Positions 1-9,142 of a stretch of DNA of 64,000 bases are shown here, piece by piece. The DNA is from Hyphomonas adhaerens MHS-3 (GTDB lineage: Bacteria; Pseudomonadota; Alphaproteobacteria; Caulobacterales; Hyphomonadaceae): assembly GCF_000685235.1 (NCBI RefSeq), contig NZ_ARYH01000002.1:310001-374000 (forward strand), in the 5' to 3' direction. Each line of letters begins with the position of its first letter. Position 1 is the first letter of the stretch. The notes beneath the pieces are model-generated. The model was not told where the DNA came from, did not search any database, and saw only the letters and a program-made list of their open reading frames with translations. Made by a program: the position numbers and the translations under genes.

Positions 1-663
1 TTCGAAGAAGCCCCATCGCCCGAACTGACCCAGGCGCAGCGCGAAGAGATCGGCATGATCTGCGCGAAAGCCATGGAAAAGCTCGGCTATCGCGGCGCAG
101 GTACGATTGAATTCCTCTACGAAGATGGCCGGTTCTATTTCATCGAAATGAACACACGCCTGCAAGTGGAGCATCCGGTGACCGAAATGATCACCGGGAT
201 CGACCTCGTTCGCGAGCAGATCCGTATCGCCGAGGGCAAGAAACTGTCGTTCCGCCAGGAAGACGTCCTGCTTGTCGGCCACGCGATTGAGTGCCGGATC
301 AACGCCGAACACCCCGAAACCTTTGTGCCTTCACCGGGCCTCATCACGGATTTCCATGCGCCGGGCGGGCCGGATGTCCGCCTCGATAGTGCGGTCTATG
401 CCGGGTATCGCATCCCACCGCATTACGACTCGCTCATTGGAAAGCTGATCGTCCACGGCCGCACCCGGCGGGAATGCCTGATGCGGCTGCGTCGCGCCCT
501 GTCCGAAATGGTCGTTGGCGGCGTTCACACCACGCTGGATCTACACCGGCGCCTGGTTGAAAACGAAGACGTCCAGAACGGTAACTACAACATCCACTGG
601 CTGGAGAAGTTTCTCGCCGACAACAAGATCGTTGAAGAAGACAGTCCTGAGAAAAAGGCCTGA
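1..663 (+). CDS. accC: Biotin carboxylase, C-terminal part (gene starts before the window)
   Basis: Carboxylates the biotin carried on AccB, the first half-reaction of acetyl-CoA carboxylase in fatty-acid synthesis; cytosolic. The reading frame is open from base 1, so only the last 220 residues are present. The biotin carboxylase signature NTRLQVEHPVTE lies at about residues 51-62 of this fragment and is followed by the C-terminal lobe (GHAIECRINAE). The alpha carboxyltransferase gene accA is 60 kb away at the other end of the window, so the enzyme's genes are dispersed. aat follows after 17 bases. Confidence 0.95.
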   Translation, partial: FEEAPSPELTQAQREEIGMICAKAMEKLGYRGAGTIEFLYEDGRFYFIEMNTRLQVEHPVTEMITGIDLVREQIRIAEGKKLSFRQEDVLLVGHAIECRINAEHPETFVPSPGLITDFHAPGGPDVRLDSAVYAGYRIPPHYDSLIGKLIVHGRTRRECLMRLRRALSEMVVGGVHTTLDLHRRLVENEDVQNGNYNIHWLEKFLADNKIVEEDSPEKKA

Positions 664-680
664 CGCGACACACAAGTCCA

Positions 681-1385
681 ATGGACACAGGCCCGGCAGC
701 TTCTCCATATAGGGGCATGTCTGCACGGTTCGGCACAAATGACCTTCTCGCCTGCTATCGCCGGGGCGTCTTCCCCATGGGCGACGCCCGCGATGATCCG
801 AATCTGTTTCTGGTGGACCCTGACATGCGGGGCATCCTGCCGCTGGACGGGTTTCATATACCGAAACGACTCAAGCGGCGTGTGAAACAGGAGCCCTATC
901 GCGTGACCGCTGATACGGCTTTTTCACGTGTCATGGAAATGTGCGCCGAGAGCTCAGACGGCCGTGAAACGACCTGGATCAACTCCACCATCCTGAACCT
1001 CTACAGCGCCCTTCACCGTGAAGGATACGCGCATTCAATCGAATGCTGGGACGATTCCGGAAAACTGGTGGGCGGGCTTTATGGTGTCGCGCTTGGCGGA
1101 GCCTTTTTCGGCGAAAGCATGTTTTCCCGCGCAACCGATGCCTCAAAGATTGCGCTCGTGCATCTTGTTGCGAGGTTGATCGAGGGGGGCTTCACCCTGC
1201 TGGATGCGCAGTTCCATAACCCGCATCTGGAACAATTCGGTCTGGTCGAAATTCCACGCGCTGACTTCAAGCGCCGGCTAAAGATGGCCCTGGAAATCAG
1301 AGCAGACTTTTACTGCGGGCGGTCCGGATCATCCGGCAACTTCACCGGTTCAGGAGCCGTGCAGCGAATCACCCAGATGTCATAG
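681..1385 (+). CDS. aat: Leucyl/phenylalanyl-tRNA--protein transferase
   Basis: Adds Leu or Phe from charged tRNA to proteins with N-terminal Lys or Arg, making N-degrons for ClpS/ClpAP. The 234-residue protein has the family motif CYRRGVFPMG near the N-terminus and a FHNPHLEQFG stretch near residue 178. The start is ambiguous: ATG at 681 or ATG at 717 (MSARFGTNDLL); neither has a convincing ribosome binding site. The last 25 residues lie beyond the usual core end and overlap the convergent DUF2155 gene by 76 bases, so the tail is probably a read-through extension under little constraint. Confidence 0.92.
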   Translation: MDTGPAASPYRGMSARFGTNDLLACYRRGVFPMGDARDDPNLFLVDPDMRGILPLDGFHIPKRLKRRVKQEPYRVTADTAFSRVMEMCAESSDGRETTWINSTILNLYSALHREGYAHSIECWDDSGKLVGGLYGVALGGAFFGESMFSRATDASKIALVHLVARLIEGGFTLLDAQFHNPHLEQFGLVEIPRADFKRRLKMALEIRADFYCGRSGSSGNFTGSGAVQRITQMS

Positions 1386-1774
1386 ACCGGGTGCTCCAAC
1401 GCGCTGAGGCCCGGTGAAGATGCGAACATCCAACCAGAGAACAATTCCGGATTTTCCTCACTCACCGTCTCCACGGCGTTGGCATCGATTGCCGCATCCA
1501 TGGTTTCCACAGCGACTGGTTGCGTGGAGAAAACCTTGAGAAATGCCGCGCTCTCCGGCGCTTCTTCCGGAGGTGTCTGGTAGCAGACCTCCAGTTCCAC
1601 TTTCAGAGAGCCGAAGACAACGGGTTGCCCGACAACGACTTCAATATCGGTAGACCGTCCGGTGATTTTGTCGAGCGCACGCAGCGTTGCCTTGTCTTTC
1701 TGGACATAGGTTGCGGCGTGTGCCGCTCCCACCAGTCCTGCGACGACAGCAACCGCGGCAAGTGCTCGAAACAT
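1310..1774 (-). CDS. DUF2155 domain-containing secreted protein
   Basis: A 154-residue alphaproteobacterial protein of unknown function. It has a signal peptide (MFRALAAVAVVAGLVGAAHA) and then the DUF2155 core, which carries a conserved Cys near VCYQTPPE, the segment FSGWMFASSPGLSALEHPVYD and a late Cys (IRCTAPE). It is therefore likely periplasmic, with a possible disulfide. The start is taken at ATG 1774, which overlaps the mlaD stop as TGATG; GTG 1777 is an alternative. The gene overlaps the end of aat on the other strand. It sits last in a minus-strand ndufA12-mlaD-DUF2155 unit. Confidence 0.85.
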   Translation of the reverse strand: MFRALAAVAVVAGLVGAAHAATYVQKDKATLRALDKITGRSTDIEVVVGQPVVFGSLKVELEVCYQTPPEEAPESAAFLKVFSTQPVAVETMDAAIDANAVETVSEENPELFSGWMFASSPGLSALEHPVYDIWVIRCTAPEPVKLPDDPDRPQ

Positions 1775-2304
1775 CACTGATCTCCATCCAGAGGATAAGC
1801 CTCATCCGCAGCAGGTGCAGGTTCCGAGGCAGCCCCGGATTCCCCGCCGCCATTTCCGCCGCCTGAGGCAAATGATGCAAACAGGGTCAACAGATCCACG
1901 CTGCCGCGGGTATATTGGATTTCGCCTGAGCCATCCTGCGGAATATTGTCAAAGCTGCCACCGGGCTCCAGAGCCACATAGGCACCGCCCAGCAGCCCAT
2001 CTGTCGAAATGCGCGCATCCGTGTCCTCTGGCAGCTGCCATTTCTTGTCCAGGCTCATCGTCATGACAGCTTCGAAGCGCTTGGGGTCACCTTCAATGGC
2101 TTTGACCACGCCAGCCTTCACACCTGCGATTCGAACGTCGGACCCGCGCTCGATGCCGCTGATATTATTGAAGCGGGCTTCGAGTTCGTACCTGTCCGGT
2201 CCTGCGGAGGCTTTCCCGCCGCGCGCGATGGCGAACCAGAGGAAAACACCGGCGACAACGACGACAATCGCACCAACCAGGGTTTCAAACATCGACTCAC
2301 GCAT
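1774..2304 (-). CDS. mlaD: MlaD-family MCE protein (phospholipid trafficking)
   Basis: Inner-membrane anchored substrate-binding subunit of the Mla system, which moves phospholipids between inner and outer membrane. The 176-residue protein has one N-terminal transmembrane helix (about residues 9-27), then a single MCE domain with FNNISGIERGSDVRIAGVK and STDGLLGGAYVALEPGG, and a Gly/Ser/Ala-rich tail. The start ATG 2304 overlaps the ndufA12 stop by 8 bases; an upstream in-frame start would run through that gene. The partners mlaE and mlaF are not in this window. Confidence 0.88.
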   Translation of the reverse strand: MRESMFETLVGAIVVVVAGVFLWFAIARGGKASAGPDRYELEARFNNISGIERGSDVRIAGVKAGVVKAIEGDPKRFEAVMTMSLDKKWQLPEDTDARISTDGLLGGAYVALEPGGSFDNIPQDGSGEIQYTRGSVDLLTLFASFASGGGNGGGESGAASEPAPAADEAYPLDGDQ

Positions 2305-2689
2305 CAGGAGACCACGCTTCGTAGTCGCCAGTTGCCTTCTGACGGTGACCACCACCAGACAGGCTCCCCTTGGGCTTGGTTGCCCAAGGTGTACCGGTCA
2401 TGTTCGGTTTGTGATCGGTTTCCCAGTCCCGGCGCGTAAGTGGCGACTTGGTCGGCGCCTCATCAACGGTGTGGTGCAGCCATCCATGCCAGTCTGCCGG
2501 AACCTTGGACGGTTCTGCGAGGCCCTTGTACATCACATAACGGCGGCGGCGGCCTTCGAGTGAGGGCTTGCGTTCCTCAAAGTAACGGTTGCCGTATTCG
2601 TCGGTGCCGACGAATGTGGAGCGTCGCCCGATATCGAACGCTGCGCCGAGCGTGTGGCCGCTCCACCAGGTAAAGAGTTGCTTCAGCAT
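2297..2689 (-). CDS. NDUFA12-type accessory subunit of NADH:ubiquinone oxidoreductase
   Basis: Homologue of the mitochondrial complex I subunit NDUFA12 (B17.2), an accessory subunit at the junction of the matrix arm and the membrane, found in Alphaproteobacteria. The 130-residue protein reads MLKQLFTWWSG, then GTDEYGNRYFEER and RRRRYVMYKG, then WHGWLHHTVDEAP, all typical of the family. I chose ATG 2689 because family members begin here; the frame is open 12 residues further. It is separate from any nuo operon and heads the unit with mlaD and DUF2155. Confidence 0.9.
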   Translation of the reverse strand: MLKQLFTWWSGHTLGAAFDIGRRSTFVGTDEYGNRYFEERKPSLEGRRRRYVMYKGLAEPSKVPADWHGWLHHTVDEAPTKSPLTRRDWETDHKPNMTGTPWATKPKGSLSGGGHRQKATGDYEAWSPDA

Positions 2690-2879
2690 CGTATGGCCTG
2701 TCCTGCCGTGAGTTGATGTCCGCAATATGGCGGCTCAGGGGCAACTAATCCATACCGCCGCCGCAGGCAATGCGCCGCAATTTCCCTCATGCTTAAGAGA
2801 CCGTGGTTGTTGCGCAGCGCTTGCCCCGAAGGGGTTCAAGGGTCACGCTGGTCCGAGTGATTCGCTGGGGAGATATGGC

Positions 2880-5150
2880 ATGGACGATATGCGTATAACG
2901 GAAATCCTGACTGCAGCCGTATCGGATGGCTTGCTGTCGGAACCGGCTTCGCTTTCCGAGATGTTCAGAGGTGCGGGAAGACAGCGCAGACCGCTGACTC
3001 CCGAATCGCTCAAGGCAACGACCGCCGCATACTCTGCCGCCGCACTGGTCAGCGTCTCCCAATTGGCTTCAGCGGAGATTCTCGAGCGGTTCGGGGACGC
3101 TCCCCTGAATGCCGACCTCGCTGAAGCGCTTGCTGCAGGTTTACCTCAGGATGTGCTGGAAGAAGCCCTCAGACAGCCAGGAGGGTTCCAACGCACCGCC
3201 GACGCCCTGCGTGCTGCAGCTGTGAGCGCAGCCGCCCCCGCACCAGCGGTTTTCCAGCCCGAAACGCTTGATCCGGTTCTGGAGCAGCTACTGGTCGAAT
3301 CCATGCGCGAAGGTGCGGAGATCATCCTGACCCATGAGGTGATGCCTGCCGCCGGCACAACAGCGCGCATCGTTGATGTCGCGATGGCTGTGGGACCTGA
3401 CGGGATTGAAGCAGACTATCTCTGCGAGGCGCTCGAAGCTGCGGCAGAAGAAATGACGGAGGGCGCGATCATCGTCGCCGGCCTGTCCGCTGCTGTCATG
3501 TCTTTGGGGATCGACTACGCGTCACCAGAGGGCAGCTCTGTCGCAGCCGCTCTTTGTTCGCTTGTCCGCTCGGGCGCCACCGGAGCGGCGTTCACAGCCT
3601 CACAGGCAAAGACACTGGGTCTTGAGCCGCGAAAGGCCTCAGGCAAGCGCACCTGCAGCGTGCTTTTGCTACCAGTTGCGGATCTGGGTGCCTTCCTCCC
3701 CGATTGCGAAAGCCACGGCACAGCTCCGCTCGCGACCGTGCTGGCATACGGAGATGAAAGCCCAACCCTTTCGCGCGCCGGACGCCTCGGTATTGCCCAT
3801 CACGCGCCAGAACGCCTGCCCATGGCTTTGGAACGGATCGCGGAGTCCGGCGAATCTGACCTCGATCGAGCGCTGGGTCTGGATCGGCTTCGGGATCGCG
3901 GCTTTACCGATGTTGCGCTCGACAAGGTTTCCCGTGCGCTGGGTGAAGGCCTGCCCTTGAACGCCGCATTCTCGCGCTGGGTGCTGGGCGACGAAATCAT
4001 TTCGACCGATCTCAAGCTCGCGCCGGAAGAATTCGACGCGGATGGTGGTGGGCTCCTCTCTGCCATCGGGTTTTCGCGCAAGGATATCCAGACGGCTGAA
4101 ACAACCATCTCAGGCGAATACGGAGATGCCACCGCCGACATCATGGCTGATTGCGGCCTTCAGGTTGGCGCCTCTCCGGAAGCGGAAATCGAATTCGCCA
4201 CTGCGTGCGCCAAAGCCCTCGGCGGAAATGTTGTGGTCTCTGTCGACGGACGTGGCGGACTGGATATGGCTGAAACGGCGCTCGCTGCTGGCTTGTCGGT
4301 TCAACTGATTGGACATCGCGCACCGCCCAATGATGACGTGCGTGACCGCATGGAGCACATCACAGCCCTGGCAGAAGAAATTGCCACGGAGGCGGACACA
4401 CCACCTGCGCTTTCCCAGAATGCCCTGTCAGCTGAGGGAGCTGCCCGCACGCGCCTGCCGGACCGCCGCAAGGGCTACATCCAGAAAGCATCGGTCGGAG
4501 GGCACAAAGTCTACCTGCACACCGGGGAGTTCGAAGATGGCTCACTGGGTGAAATCTTCATCGACATGCACAAGGAAGGCGCCGCTTTCCGAAGCCTGAT
4601 GAACAATTTCGCGATCGCAACCTCCATCGGCCTTCAATACGGCGTGCCGTTGGAAGAATTTGTCGATGCCTTTGTGTTCACCCGGTTCGAACCGGCAGGG
4701 GCCGTCACCGGCAATGACCGCATTACGCGCGCAACATCGATTCTGGATTACATCTTCCGGGAACTGGCCGTTTCGTACCTCGGCCGTGATGACCTGGCCG
4801 AAGTCGATGTCACGCACGATGGCCTCGGACGAGGCGAAGGAGATGGAACCCGAACCGAGCCAGCCCCCTTCACCGAGGAAGCGGCCCAGATCATTTCCCG
4901 CGGCTTTTCGCGGGGCCAATTGCCGGACAATATCGTGATCCTTGACCGGAAAAGAGCTCAGAAACTGGCCGATGAGGAAGCTGAAGCTGCAGAAGTTGCA
5001 GCAGAAGTCGAAGAATCGGAAGATCTCAATGCGCCAGACTACCTTGGTGACGCCTGTCCGGTTTGCGGAAGTTTCACGCTGTTCGAGATAAGCGAAGACG
5101 GCGACATCGAGTGCGATACCTGTGGCGAGGAATCCCGGAAACATAGGTAA
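2880..5150 (+). CDS. NrdJ-derived TSCPD-domain protein, probable ribonucleotide reductase pseudoenzyme
   Basis: A 756-residue protein whose residues 526-644 closely match the C-terminal domain of alphaproteobacterial class II (B12) ribonucleotide reductase NrdJ ([52 protein letters not shown]). It ends in a two-CxxC ribbon (Cys726/729/745/748), also as in NrdJ. From about residue 150 to 510 the protein appears colinear with NrdJ but eroded: [12 protein letters not shown] (207) matches the MTMGIAYDSPEG region, PVADLG (265) stands where PTGTIG is expected, and [10 protein letters not shown] (341) and AIGFSRKDI (395) also align. The NPCSE active-site motif is absent. The start ATG 2880 has GGGGAG 7 bases upstream; the frame is open back to 2727. 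The alignment is from memory; catalysis is unlikely and the role is unknown. Confidence 0.75.
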   Translation: MDDMRITEILTAAVSDGLLSEPASLSEMFRGAGRQRRPLTPESLKATTAAYSAAALVSVSQLASAEILERFGDAPLNADLAEALAAGLPQDVLEEALRQPGGFQRTADALRAAAVSAAAPAPAVFQPETLDPVLEQLLVESMREGAEIILTHEVMPAAGTTARIVDVAMAVGPDGIEADYLCEALEAAAEEMTEGAIIVAGLSAAVMSLGIDYASPEGSSVAAALCSLVRSGATGAAFTASQAKTLGLEPRKASGKRTCSVLLLPVADLGAFLPDCESHGTAPLATVLAYGDESPTLSRAGRLGIAHHAPERLPMALERIAESGESDLDRALGLDRLRDRGFTDVALDKVSRALGEGLPLNAAFSRWVLGDEIISTDLKLAPEEFDADGGGLLSAIGFSRKDIQTAETTISGEYGDATADIMADCGLQVGASPEAEIEFATACAKALGGNVVVSVDGRGGLDMAETALAAGLSVQLIGHRAPPNDDVRDRMEHITALAEEIATEADTPPALSQNALSAEGAARTRLPDRRKGYIQKASVGGHKVYLHTGEFEDGSLGEIFIDMHKEGAAFRSLMNNFAIATSIGLQYGVPLEEFVDAFVFTRFEPAGAVTGNDRITRATSILDYIFRELAVSYLGRDDLAEVDVTHDGLGRGEGDGTRTEPAPFTEEAAQIISRGFSRGQLPDNIVILDRKRAQKLADEEAEAAEVAAEVEESEDLNAPDYLGDACPVCGSFTLFEISEDGDIECDTCGEESRKHR

Positions 5151-5269
5151 TTCCGGCCGATTTCCGCACGACAAACGGTCATGGCAAATCTGCAACACCT
5201 GTGGCCATGAAACAGTGGTTACAGCTTGTTCAGTTTTGGCACGCAAAACAAAGCGGTATCCAAATAGGC

Positions 5270-5986
5270 ATGAACCGAGTTTTGCTCAGCCTTGCCACGC
5301 TTGCTTCTGCGACCGCTTTCGACGCGATCGCGCAGGAGACAGCTCAGCCGAGCCAGCCCGTCGCCTGGGCGCCGAGCTATGTCGGCTCATGCGGCGGGTG
5401 CAACCTTTCTGGACGCAATCTGACGGGATGGACGCTCAGCGGCGCAAATTACCGTGAAGCAAACCTCGAATACGCGTTCATGCGCGGAACACATGCCAAG
5501 GAAACCAATTTCGAAGGCATCCACGCGACCGGCGCAGACATGCGCGCTGCAATCCTTACGTCGGCCAAGCTATCGGGTGCCAATCTCGAGAACGCGCGCT
5601 TGCAGGCGGTTCAAGCATCTGGCGCCGAATTCAAGCAGAGCATACTTGTCGGCACCAATCTTCAGAAAGCCATGTTGGTCGGCGCGAATTTCGCCGCTGC
5701 GAACCTGGCGACAGCCTCTCTGGAAGGTGCTGACTTTTCTGGAGCGAACCTGTCCGGTGCTGACCTGAGCGGAACGATCATGATGTCCGCAATCTTCAAT
5801 GGCGCCAACCTGTCCTTGTCAAAATTCGATGGTGCCAATGTTCAGGGCGCCTCTTTCAAGGACGCCCGGTTCGTCGGCGCCAACCTGACCGGCCTCATCG
5901 GCTGGCGAGAGGCCAATTTCGAAGGCGCTTGCGCATCGAACAGCACGCTTCTTCCACTCGGCCTGCACTTGTCAGACTGCGAATAG
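5270..5986 (+). CDS. Secreted pentapeptide-repeat protein
   Basis: A 238-residue protein with a signal peptide (MNRVLLSLATLASATAFDAIAQ), a short CGGC-containing N-terminal segment, and then roughly 30 tandem A(N/D)LXX repeats (for example GADFSGANLSGADLSG) that should fold as a right-handed quadrilateral beta-helix. Two Cys near the start of the mature protein and two near the C-terminus could cap the helix by disulfides. The start at 5270 was chosen because it gives the clean signal peptide. The gene follows the NrdJ-like gene by 119 bases on the same strand, so co-transcription is possible. Function unknown. Confidence 0.8.
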   Translation: MNRVLLSLATLASATAFDAIAQETAQPSQPVAWAPSYVGSCGGCNLSGRNLTGWTLSGANYREANLEYAFMRGTHAKETNFEGIHATGADMRAAILTSAKLSGANLENARLQAVQASGAEFKQSILVGTNLQKAMLVGANFAAANLATASLEGADFSGANLSGADLSGTIMMSAIFNGANLSLSKFDGANVQGASFKDARFVGANLTGLIGWREANFEGACASNSTLLPLGLHLSDCE

Positions 5987-6011
5987 ACCCCGCCCACATG
6001 ACATCAAAGAG

Positions 6012-6041
6012 AGCCCGCCAGGATGATGACCCTGGCGGGCT
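6012..6041. terminator. Hairpin between convergent pentapeptide and aspS genes
   Basis: Perfect 11-bp inverted repeat, agcccgccagg and cctggcgggct, with an 8-base loop, lying between two convergent stop codons. The T runs on both sides are short (tctg; tctcttt), so it is a plausible bidirectional terminator of moderate strength. Confidence 0.65.
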
Positions 6042-6047
6042 TCTGAT

Positions 6048-7880
6048 TCATGACTTTATCTGCGGTGCCAGTCGGATGTTGAGCTCACGCAGTTGACGCT
6101 CGTCCACCGGGCTTGGCGCACCCATCATGAGGTCACGCGCCTGACCATTCATCGGGAACAGGGTGACGTCCCGGATATTCTCTGCATCTGCGAGGAGCAT
6201 CACGATACGATCAACCCCCGGCGCGATGCCGCCGTGCGGCGGAGCCCCGTGACGGAAGGCGTTCAACATGCCACCAAACTCGGTTTCGACCACTTCCGGA
6301 CCGTATCCGGCCATGTCGAATGCTTTCAGCATGACATCCGGACGATGGTTCCGGATGGCGCCGGACGACAATTCGATTCCGTTGCAGACGATGTCGTACT
6401 GGAAAGCCTTGATGTCGAGGATTTCGTCATCCGTCTTGGCGGCCTCCAGCGCCTCCATACCGCCTTGAGGCATTGAGAACGGGTTATGACTGAAGTCGAT
6501 CTTCTTGGCGTCTTCGTCATATTCAAACATCGGGAAATCGACGATCCAGCAGAAGCGGAAAACCCCCTGCTCGATCAGTTCCAGCGTTTCGCCGATCTTG
6601 TTGCGCGCGGCGCCAGCCAGCTTGTACGCATCGTTTTTCTTGCCTGCAGAGAAGAACACGCCGTCACCAGCGCCCAGACCCAGATGCTGCAGCAGGGCTG
6701 CGAGATGGTCCGGATCGAAATTCTTCAGCGCAGGGTCCTGACTATCAACGCCGCCACCGTCGGCCTCTTTCAGACGAGCATAGCCCAGCCCCGGCGCCTG
6801 CATCTCTTTCTTGGCCCATTTATCCATCTCATCGAAGAATTTGCGGGACTTCTCGGCAGCCGCTTTGGGCGCCGGGATAGCAACGACCTTTCCGCCGCCT
6901 TTGATAATTTTGGCAAAAATGCCGAAACCGGTCTTCTCTTCATCCTTGAAGAACTCGGTCACGTCCGACAGTTCCAGCGGGTTGCGCAGGTCTGGTTTGT
7001 CGGAACCGTATTTGGCCATCGCTTCGGCATATGGAATATGCGGGAATGGCTCTGACGGCACGGTTCGGCCTTTGTCGTCCCAGTCGGCAAATTCCTCGAA
7101 CACACCGCGCATGACTGGCTCGATCGCGTTGAACACGTCTTCCTGGGTCACGAAGCTCATTTCGATATCGAGCTGGTAGAATTCGCCCGGCGAACGATCC
7201 GCCCGGGCATCCTCGTCGCGGAAGCAAGGCGCAATCTGGAAATACCGGTCGAAGCCCGACACCATGAGCAACTGCTTGAACTGCTGTGGCGCCTGCGGCA
7301 GCGCATAGAATTCACCAGGATGCAGGCGCGAGGGCACGAGGAAGTCCCGTGCACCTTCCGGGCTCGACGCGGTCAGAATTGGGGTCTGGTATTCAGTGAA
7401 GCCCTGATCGACCATCCGGCGGCGCAAGCTGGTGATTACGTCGCTGCGCAGCGTCATGTTCTTGTGGAGCGTCTCTCGGCGCAGATCGAGATAACGGTGC
7501 TTCAGGCGGATGTCTTCGGGATAGTCCGGCTCCGCGAAAACCGGCAGCGGCAATTTTTCGGCAGCGCTTTCGACAATGAGCGTTTCCGCCGGCAGCTCAA
7601 CCTCACCGGTTGGCAGCTCAGGATTCACTGCTTCTGCATCGCGAGCGATGAGCTTACCTGTCACGGTCAGGACACTTTCCGCCGTGGCGCGCTTTGCTTC
7701 TTCGTAGAAAGACGCGTTCGGATAGACGACGACCTGCGTCAGGCCATAATGATCACGCAGGTCGATAAACAGGGCCCCAGCGTGCTCACGGCGGCGATGC
7801 AGCCAGCCTGACAGCTTGACGGTTTCTCCCACATGGGTCTTGCGAAGCTCCCCGCAGGTATGGGTGCGATAGGCATGCAT
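6048..7880 (-). CDS. aspS: Aspartate--tRNA(Asp/Asn) ligase
   Basis: Charges tRNA with aspartate in the cytosol. The 610-residue bacterial-type enzyme has an OB-fold anticodon domain ([19 protein letters not shown]), class II motif 2 ([11 protein letters not shown]), the GAD insertion and motif 3 ([14 protein letters not shown]). His33 in RRREHAG occupies the position of His31 in the Pseudomonas aeruginosa nondiscriminating enzyme, where Escherichia coli has Leu. Together with gatC, gatA and gatB in this window, this suggests it also makes Asp-tRNA(Asn) for amidation. The start ATG 7880 is the family start ([13 protein letters not shown]). Divergent from rnd. Confidence 0.96.
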   Translation of the reverse strand: MHAYRTHTCGELRKTHVGETVKLSGWLHRRREHAGALFIDLRDHYGLTQVVVYPNASFYEEAKRATAESVLTVTGKLIARDAEAVNPELPTGEVELPAETLIVESAAEKLPLPVFAEPDYPEDIRLKHRYLDLRRETLHKNMTLRSDVITSLRRRMVDQGFTEYQTPILTASSPEGARDFLVPSRLHPGEFYALPQAPQQFKQLLMVSGFDRYFQIAPCFRDEDARADRSPGEFYQLDIEMSFVTQEDVFNAIEPVMRGVFEEFADWDDKGRTVPSEPFPHIPYAEAMAKYGSDKPDLRNPLELSDVTEFFKDEEKTGFGIFAKIIKGGGKVVAIPAPKAAAEKSRKFFDEMDKWAKKEMQAPGLGYARLKEADGGGVDSQDPALKNFDPDHLAALLQHLGLGAGDGVFFSAGKKNDAYKLAGAARNKIGETLELIEQGVFRFCWIVDFPMFEYDEDAKKIDFSHNPFSMPQGGMEALEAAKTDDEILDIKAFQYDIVCNGIELSSGAIRNHRPDVMLKAFDMAGYGPEVVETEFGGMLNAFRHGAPPHGGIAPGVDRIVMLLADAENIRDVTLFPMNGQARDLMMGAPSPVDERQLRELNIRLAPQIKS

Positions 7881-7973
7881 CGGATCAGTCTCCGGAAAGG
7901 TCGGTCCAGTAAATGTAAACGGGAGGCAATCACCTCTCGCATTTGTTCTGGCGATGCGATACGCAAGCCCGCG

Positions 7974-9140
7974 ATGACTGACAACACCCTGACTCCCATT
8001 ACTGAGCAGTCGGCCCTTGAAGATTTCTGCGGAAAACTGGCCGAAAGCGATTTTATCTGCGTCGACACCGAGTTTCATCGGGAGACAACTTATTGGCCGG
8101 AACTCTGCCTGGTCCAGGCCTCCTCACCCGACGTCGAAGGCCTGATCGACCCCCTGGCCGAGGATCTGGACATCGGTCCATTCCTGAATCTCATCGCCGC
8201 AGACAATCGCGTAAAGGTTTTTCATGCGGCCCGTCAGGACATTGAAATATTCAACCGGCTGATCGGCCATCCCCCTGGTCCGATCTTTGATACCCAGATC
8301 GCTGCCATGGCTCTCGGCTACGGAGACTCGATCTCCTATGACAATCTGGTCCAGCGGGTCCTGAGACGCCAGATCGACAAATCCAGCCAATTTACAGACT
8401 GGATGCGCCGTCCCCTGTCCCAGAAACAACTCGTTTATGCGCTCGGCGATGTCACCCACCTGCGCGACGCGTATCTGATCATGCGGGAAAAGCTGGAATC
8501 CAGTGGCCGCCTTCCCTGGGTTCAGGAGGAAATGGCGGACCTTGAAGATCCGGCCAAATATGACACCGACCCGGACAAGGCCTGGCAACGCCTGAAACTG
8601 CGGACCCAGAAGAAAGACTATGCAGCCCTGATTGTCGCGGTGGCAGCCTGGCGTGAGCAACTGGCACAGCTACTCGACAAACCACGCCGCAGGATCCTGA
8701 AGGATGACGCCATCCAGGAAATTGCCAGCCAGAAGCCGCGAAGCGAGAACGACTACAACCAGCTTCGCGCGGTGCCGAACGGTTTTATCCGGTCAAAACA
8801 CGGACAAGGCCTGATGGATGCTGTGCAGGCCGCGCTCGACAACCCTGCCGAATACGCCCCCGAACTGGAGCCTCGCCGCCAGAACGCTCAAATTCCGGCA
8901 GGCGCGCCAGAGCTTCTGAAAGTCCTGCTCAAGCATGTTTCCGAAGAAAACGACGTTGTCCCCCGGCTGATTGCAAACGCTGCTGATATCGACCGGATCG
9001 CGCGCGGTGAAACATCAGACGATATTGCGGCCATGAATGGCTGGCGATACGAGATGTTCGGAAGCAAGGCGCAGGCTCTGCTCTCGGGCAAACTTGCGGT
9101 CTCGTTCGAAGGCGGACAGGTTCGTCTGTTCGACGTCTGA
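7974..9140 (+). CDS. rnd: Ribonuclease D
   Basis: 3'-to-5' exoribonuclease that trims tRNA 3' ends and other structured RNAs. The 388-residue protein has a DEDD exonuclease domain, with Asp31 and Glu33 in [20 protein letters not shown] and the later [20 protein letters not shown]-type helical segments follow ([21 protein letters not shown] region near residue 240, then a weaker second copy). The start ATG 7974 gives the usual length. It runs divergently from aspS with 93 bases between them, and its stop lies 2 bases from the ppx stop. Confidence 0.93.
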   Translation: MTDNTLTPITEQSALEDFCGKLAESDFICVDTEFHRETTYWPELCLVQASSPDVEGLIDPLAEDLDIGPFLNLIAADNRVKVFHAARQDIEIFNRLIGHPPGPIFDTQIAAMALGYGDSISYDNLVQRVLRRQIDKSSQFTDWMRRPLSQKQLVYALGDVTHLRDAYLIMREKLESSGRLPWVQEEMADLEDPAKYDTDPDKAWQRLKLRTQKKDYAALIVAVAAWREQLAQLLDKPRRRILKDDAIQEIASQKPRSENDYNQLRAVPNGFIRSKHGQGLMDAVQAALDNPAEYAPELEPRRQNAQIPAGAPELLKVLLKHVSEENDVVPRLIANAADIDRIARGETSDDIAAMNGWRYEMFGSKAQALLSGKLAVSFEGGQVRLFDV

Positions 9141-9142
9141 TC

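Noticed and set aside
2727-2879. 51-residue N-terminal extension of the NrdJ-like gene
   Set aside because: No ribosome binding site before 2727, whereas ATG 2880 has GGGGAG at good spacing; the extension is composition-driven.
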